Assembly (NCBI GenBank): GCA_039917935.1
Contig: JBDSIM010000246.1
Location: 1 to 53,160 of the forward strand
Length of the DNA: 53,160 nt
Source of the DNA: Chryseosolibacter sp039917935
GTDB lineage: Bacteria > Bacteroidota > Bacteroidia > Cytophagales > Cyclobacteriaceae
Direction of reading: 5' to 3'
Translations under genes and position numbers: made by a program
The notes under the pieces: model-generated
The model's database searches: none
Seen by the model: only the letters and a program-made list of their open reading frames with translations
Told to the model about the DNA's origin: nothing
Shown: piece after piece, positions 51,419 to 53,160 of the stretch
Position numbering within the stretch: position 1 is the first letter of the stretch
Layout: every line of letters starts with the position of its first letter

Positions 51419-52934
51419 AGCAGGCTCAATTTTCAGCCTCTTGCTCGTTTTATCGATTGTCCCGATATCCAGAGCGCAGGTTCTGCAAACAGAGAGGTTT
51501 GAGATTGCCGTTAACAATCGCGAGCAATTTGAGATAGTGCCCGCGTCAGATAACGGTCTTTATCTGCACCGACGCCTTTCAGCAGTTAAGGATGACAAAC
51601 TCCACCTCGTCAAACTGGATACAGCGTTTCGGGAAAAGTGGGCTGGTTTTCTTGATCTGGAAAAAAATTATGTCGTGATGGGTCGGAAGGCCTTTGACGC
51701 CAACCTTTTCCTTTTATTAAGATATAAGGATTACTCCAGAAATGATATGATTCTGTTCGTAATTAACGACGCAGACGGTCGGTATAAGCAATATCAGATC
51801 AAAGGTTATATTCCTTTTGCCCCTACAGAATTCCAGATTACTAGCCAGGCAGCCCTGATTGGCGGCTACTATAACCGCATCCCTGTAGTTCTCCATTTCA
51901 GCTTAACAACCCTCAGATCTAAGGTATTGCCCGGACTGTTTAGTGACGCCGGTGAACTGACTCAGATCAAAACCTATGATGATGGCACTTTCGATGTGTT
52001 GATCAGCGCAAAAAATTATACTCGCCAACGCACACTTTGGATTAAGAACTATGGAGCCGACGGAAGCCTATACCGGAATTTTGCACTTGATCCCGAAGAA
52101 AATAAACATTTGATATTTGGAAGGTCATTAAAAACCAACGGTAATAAGCAGCTAGTTGCCGGAGTTTACGGAAGTCGCTCATCCGAATATTCGAGGGGTC
52201 TGTTTATTGCAACAATCGATCCGTCGGGACTTCAGCAAATACGTTACTACAATTTTGGTGACCTGGAAAACTTTTTCAAATATATGAAAGCGAACCGGGA
52301 AAGGCGGGTAAAACAACGGATTGAAAGACGGAAGATAAAAGGGAAAAAAATACGATTTAACTATCGTTTTCTCGTACATGAGATTGTTCCCTATAAGGAA
52401 CAATTTGTGCTTTTAGGCGAAGCATTTTATCCCAAATACCATTCGGTAGATCGCGGTCACTACAGCGGATTTTTCAATCCCAATACCCCTATGCCCACCG
52501 GCATCATACAAAATGGAAGAATTTTTGATGGCTACTATTATACCCACGCAGTAGTGATGGGATTTACTGAAAATGGGAAGATCCTTTGGGACAATAGTTT
52601 TGAAATAAACGACGTAAAAACCTTTACCCTGGAACAGTTTGTAAAACTGGAGGTTCTGCCTGATAAGATTGCCCTGCTGTATTTATTTGATAATCATATT
52701 CGCACCAAAATCATTCAAAACAACGTTGTGATTGAAGGAAAAACAATAGATCCCATACGGACTTTAAATGACGCGGACATTGTAAAGGAAGAAAAAAATG
52801 ACAGCAACAAATTAGAATACTGGTATGATAACTATTTGTACGCGTACGGCGTCCAGGACGTAGTGACAACCCATCCGGAAGGAGCCGTAAAACGCAAAGT
52901 TTTTTTTATTAACAAGCTTCATTACCCTAAATAA
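51384..52934 (+). CDS. Secreted protein of unknown function, paralogue 2
   Basis: 516 residues from the ATG at 51384, inside the end of paralogue 1. MFFILIKSSLTKAGSIFSLL and LVLSIVPISRAQ form a signal peptide. VLQTERFEIAVNNREQFEIV parallels VRQTDRYEIIHKNSDDYFSI of paralogue 1, and AALIGGYYNRIPVVLHFSLT and LIFGRSLKTNGNKQLVAGVY match its other units. The Tyr/Pro repeat is replaced here by a basic stretch (ERRVKQRIERRKIKGKKIRF) and KYHSVDRGHYSGFFNPNT. The pair arose by tandem duplication and is probably co-expressed. Confidence 0.85.
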   Translation: MFFILIKSSLTKAGSIFSLLLVLSIVPISRAQVLQTERFEIAVNNREQFEIVPASDNGLYLHRRLSAVKDDKLHLVKLDTAFREKWAGFLDLEKNYVVMGRKAFDANLFLLLRYKDYSRNDMILFVINDADGRYKQYQIKGYIPFAPTEFQITSQAALIGGYYNRIPVVLHFSLTTLRSKVLPGLFSDAGELTQIKTYDDGTFDVLISAKNYTRQRTLWIKNYGADGSLYRNFALDPEENKHLIFGRSLKTNGNKQLVAGVYGSRSSEYSRGLFIATIDPSGLQQIRYYNFGDLENFFKYMKANRERRVKQRIERRKIKGKKIRFNYRFLVHEIVPYKEQFVLLGEAFYPKYHSVDRGHYSGFFNPNTPMPTGIIQNGRIFDGYYYTHAVVMGFTENGKILWDNSFEINDVKTFTLEQFVKLEVLPDKIALLYLFDNHIRTKIIQNNVVIEGKTIDPIRTLNDADIVKEEKNDSNKLEYWYDNYLYAYGVQDVVTTHPEGAVKRKVFFINKLHYPK

Positions 52935-53010
52935 GGGTTGCCTTCCGTTGGAGCCATTCTTTTGATTTTAAAATTTTTAGGAATTTTTCAGATGCCTGCC
53001 TTCGAATGCC

Positions 53011-53018
53011 TATATTTG
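53011..53018 (+). promoter_or_regulatory. -7 promoter motif for pyrR
   Basis: TATATTTG matches TAnnTTTG and ends 2 bases before an ATG at 53021 and 11 bases before the ATG at 53030. The start site of transcription, about 4 bases after the box, favours 53030 as the start codon with a leader of fewer than 10 bases. A -33 TTG is not clear. Confidence 0.5.
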
Positions 53019-53029
53019 CCATGGCAAGT

Positions 53030-53160
53030 ATGCAGAAAAAACTTATCCTCGATTCTGACCTTCTCGACATCACGGTCAGCCGGCTTTGCCAGGAATTAAT
53101 TGAAAATCACCATAATTTCTCTGATACTGTAATTATAGGTATGCAACCCAGGGGCATTTT
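53030..53160 (+). CDS. pyrR: Bifunctional pyr regulator / uracil phosphoribosyltransferase (partial, runs off the end)
   Basis: The first 43 codons are present: MQKKLILDSDLLDITVSRLC, then QELIENHHNFSDTVIIGMQP and RGI, cut at the window edge. The N-terminus and GMQPRGI match PyrR, the uracil phosphoribosyltransferase that also regulates pyrimidine genes in some phyla. An ATG three codons upstream (53021) is possible, but would lie at or before the predicted transcription start. Whether it regulates by RNA binding in Bacteroidota is not known from this sequence. Confidence 0.85.
   Translation, partial: MQKKLILDSDLLDITVSRLCQELIENHHNFSDTVIIGMQPRGI

Overview
The window reads as a chromosomal segment of a Bacteroidota bacterium, most likely from the Cytophagales side of the phylum. 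This is inferred from sequence. Shine-Dalgarno signals are scarce, several genes are preceded by the phylum's -7 promoter motif TAnnTTTG, and typical families are present: a long amidophosphoribosyltransferase with a propeptide, DUF4288, GIN-domain proteins, a LytS/LytTR pair, and a Tgt lacking its zinc ligands. I found no tRNA, rRNA, CRISPR array, phage or transposase gene.

Layout. 1-3.1 kb: the rsgA tail, then a leftward GT2 / FemAB-like acyltransferase / Mpo1-like / DUF4442 cluster. 3.2-8.0 kb: a saccharopine-dehydrogenase-like enzyme, an APC permease with a frameshifted small membrane gene, a DnaQ-fold exonuclease and NudK. 8.0-13.2 kb: an envelope-sensing group (LiaF-like protein, DUF4288, LytS-type kinase, LytTR regulator), a degraded yigZ and a GIN-domain protein with a leftover duplicate tail. 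13.2-21.4 kb: a leftward housekeeping run (MFS transporter, prfB with its programmed frameshift, ilvE, cobalamin adenosyltransferase, ABC ATPase, alpha/beta hydrolase, NRDE protein, rnhB). 21.5-26.4 kb: Nudix, methyltransferase, acyl-CoA thioesterase, a broken outer-membrane-like gene, and two PlsC acyltransferases around gatC. 26.4-29.7 kb: a repeat-rich intergenic block, then a leftward glycosyltransferase / ECF sigma / rsmG operon. 29.7-37.5 kb: a LacI regulator with twin operators, tgt, lptF/G, a DMT transporter, ispE, fabI, a zinc-ribbon membrane protein and murI. 37.6-47.3 kb: nuoH, a TPR sensor kinase, then nuoI-N. 47.3-53.2 kb: amidophosphoribosyltransferase, an EVE protein, two tandem secreted paralogues and the start of pyrR.

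Most genes are core metabolism. The most unusual points are the orphan TPR histidine kinase inside the complex I operon, a heptanucleotide tandem repeat abutting the prfB promoter, the twin LacI operators, a 21-bp-period direct repeat ahead of the LytTR-linked operon, and the tandem secreted paralogues. Three genes (4.3-4.8, 11.8-12.1 and 24.1-24.5 kb) look broken by single-base indels in homopolymers, so either gene decay or assembly error must be considered. No clearly new multi-gene system is evident.
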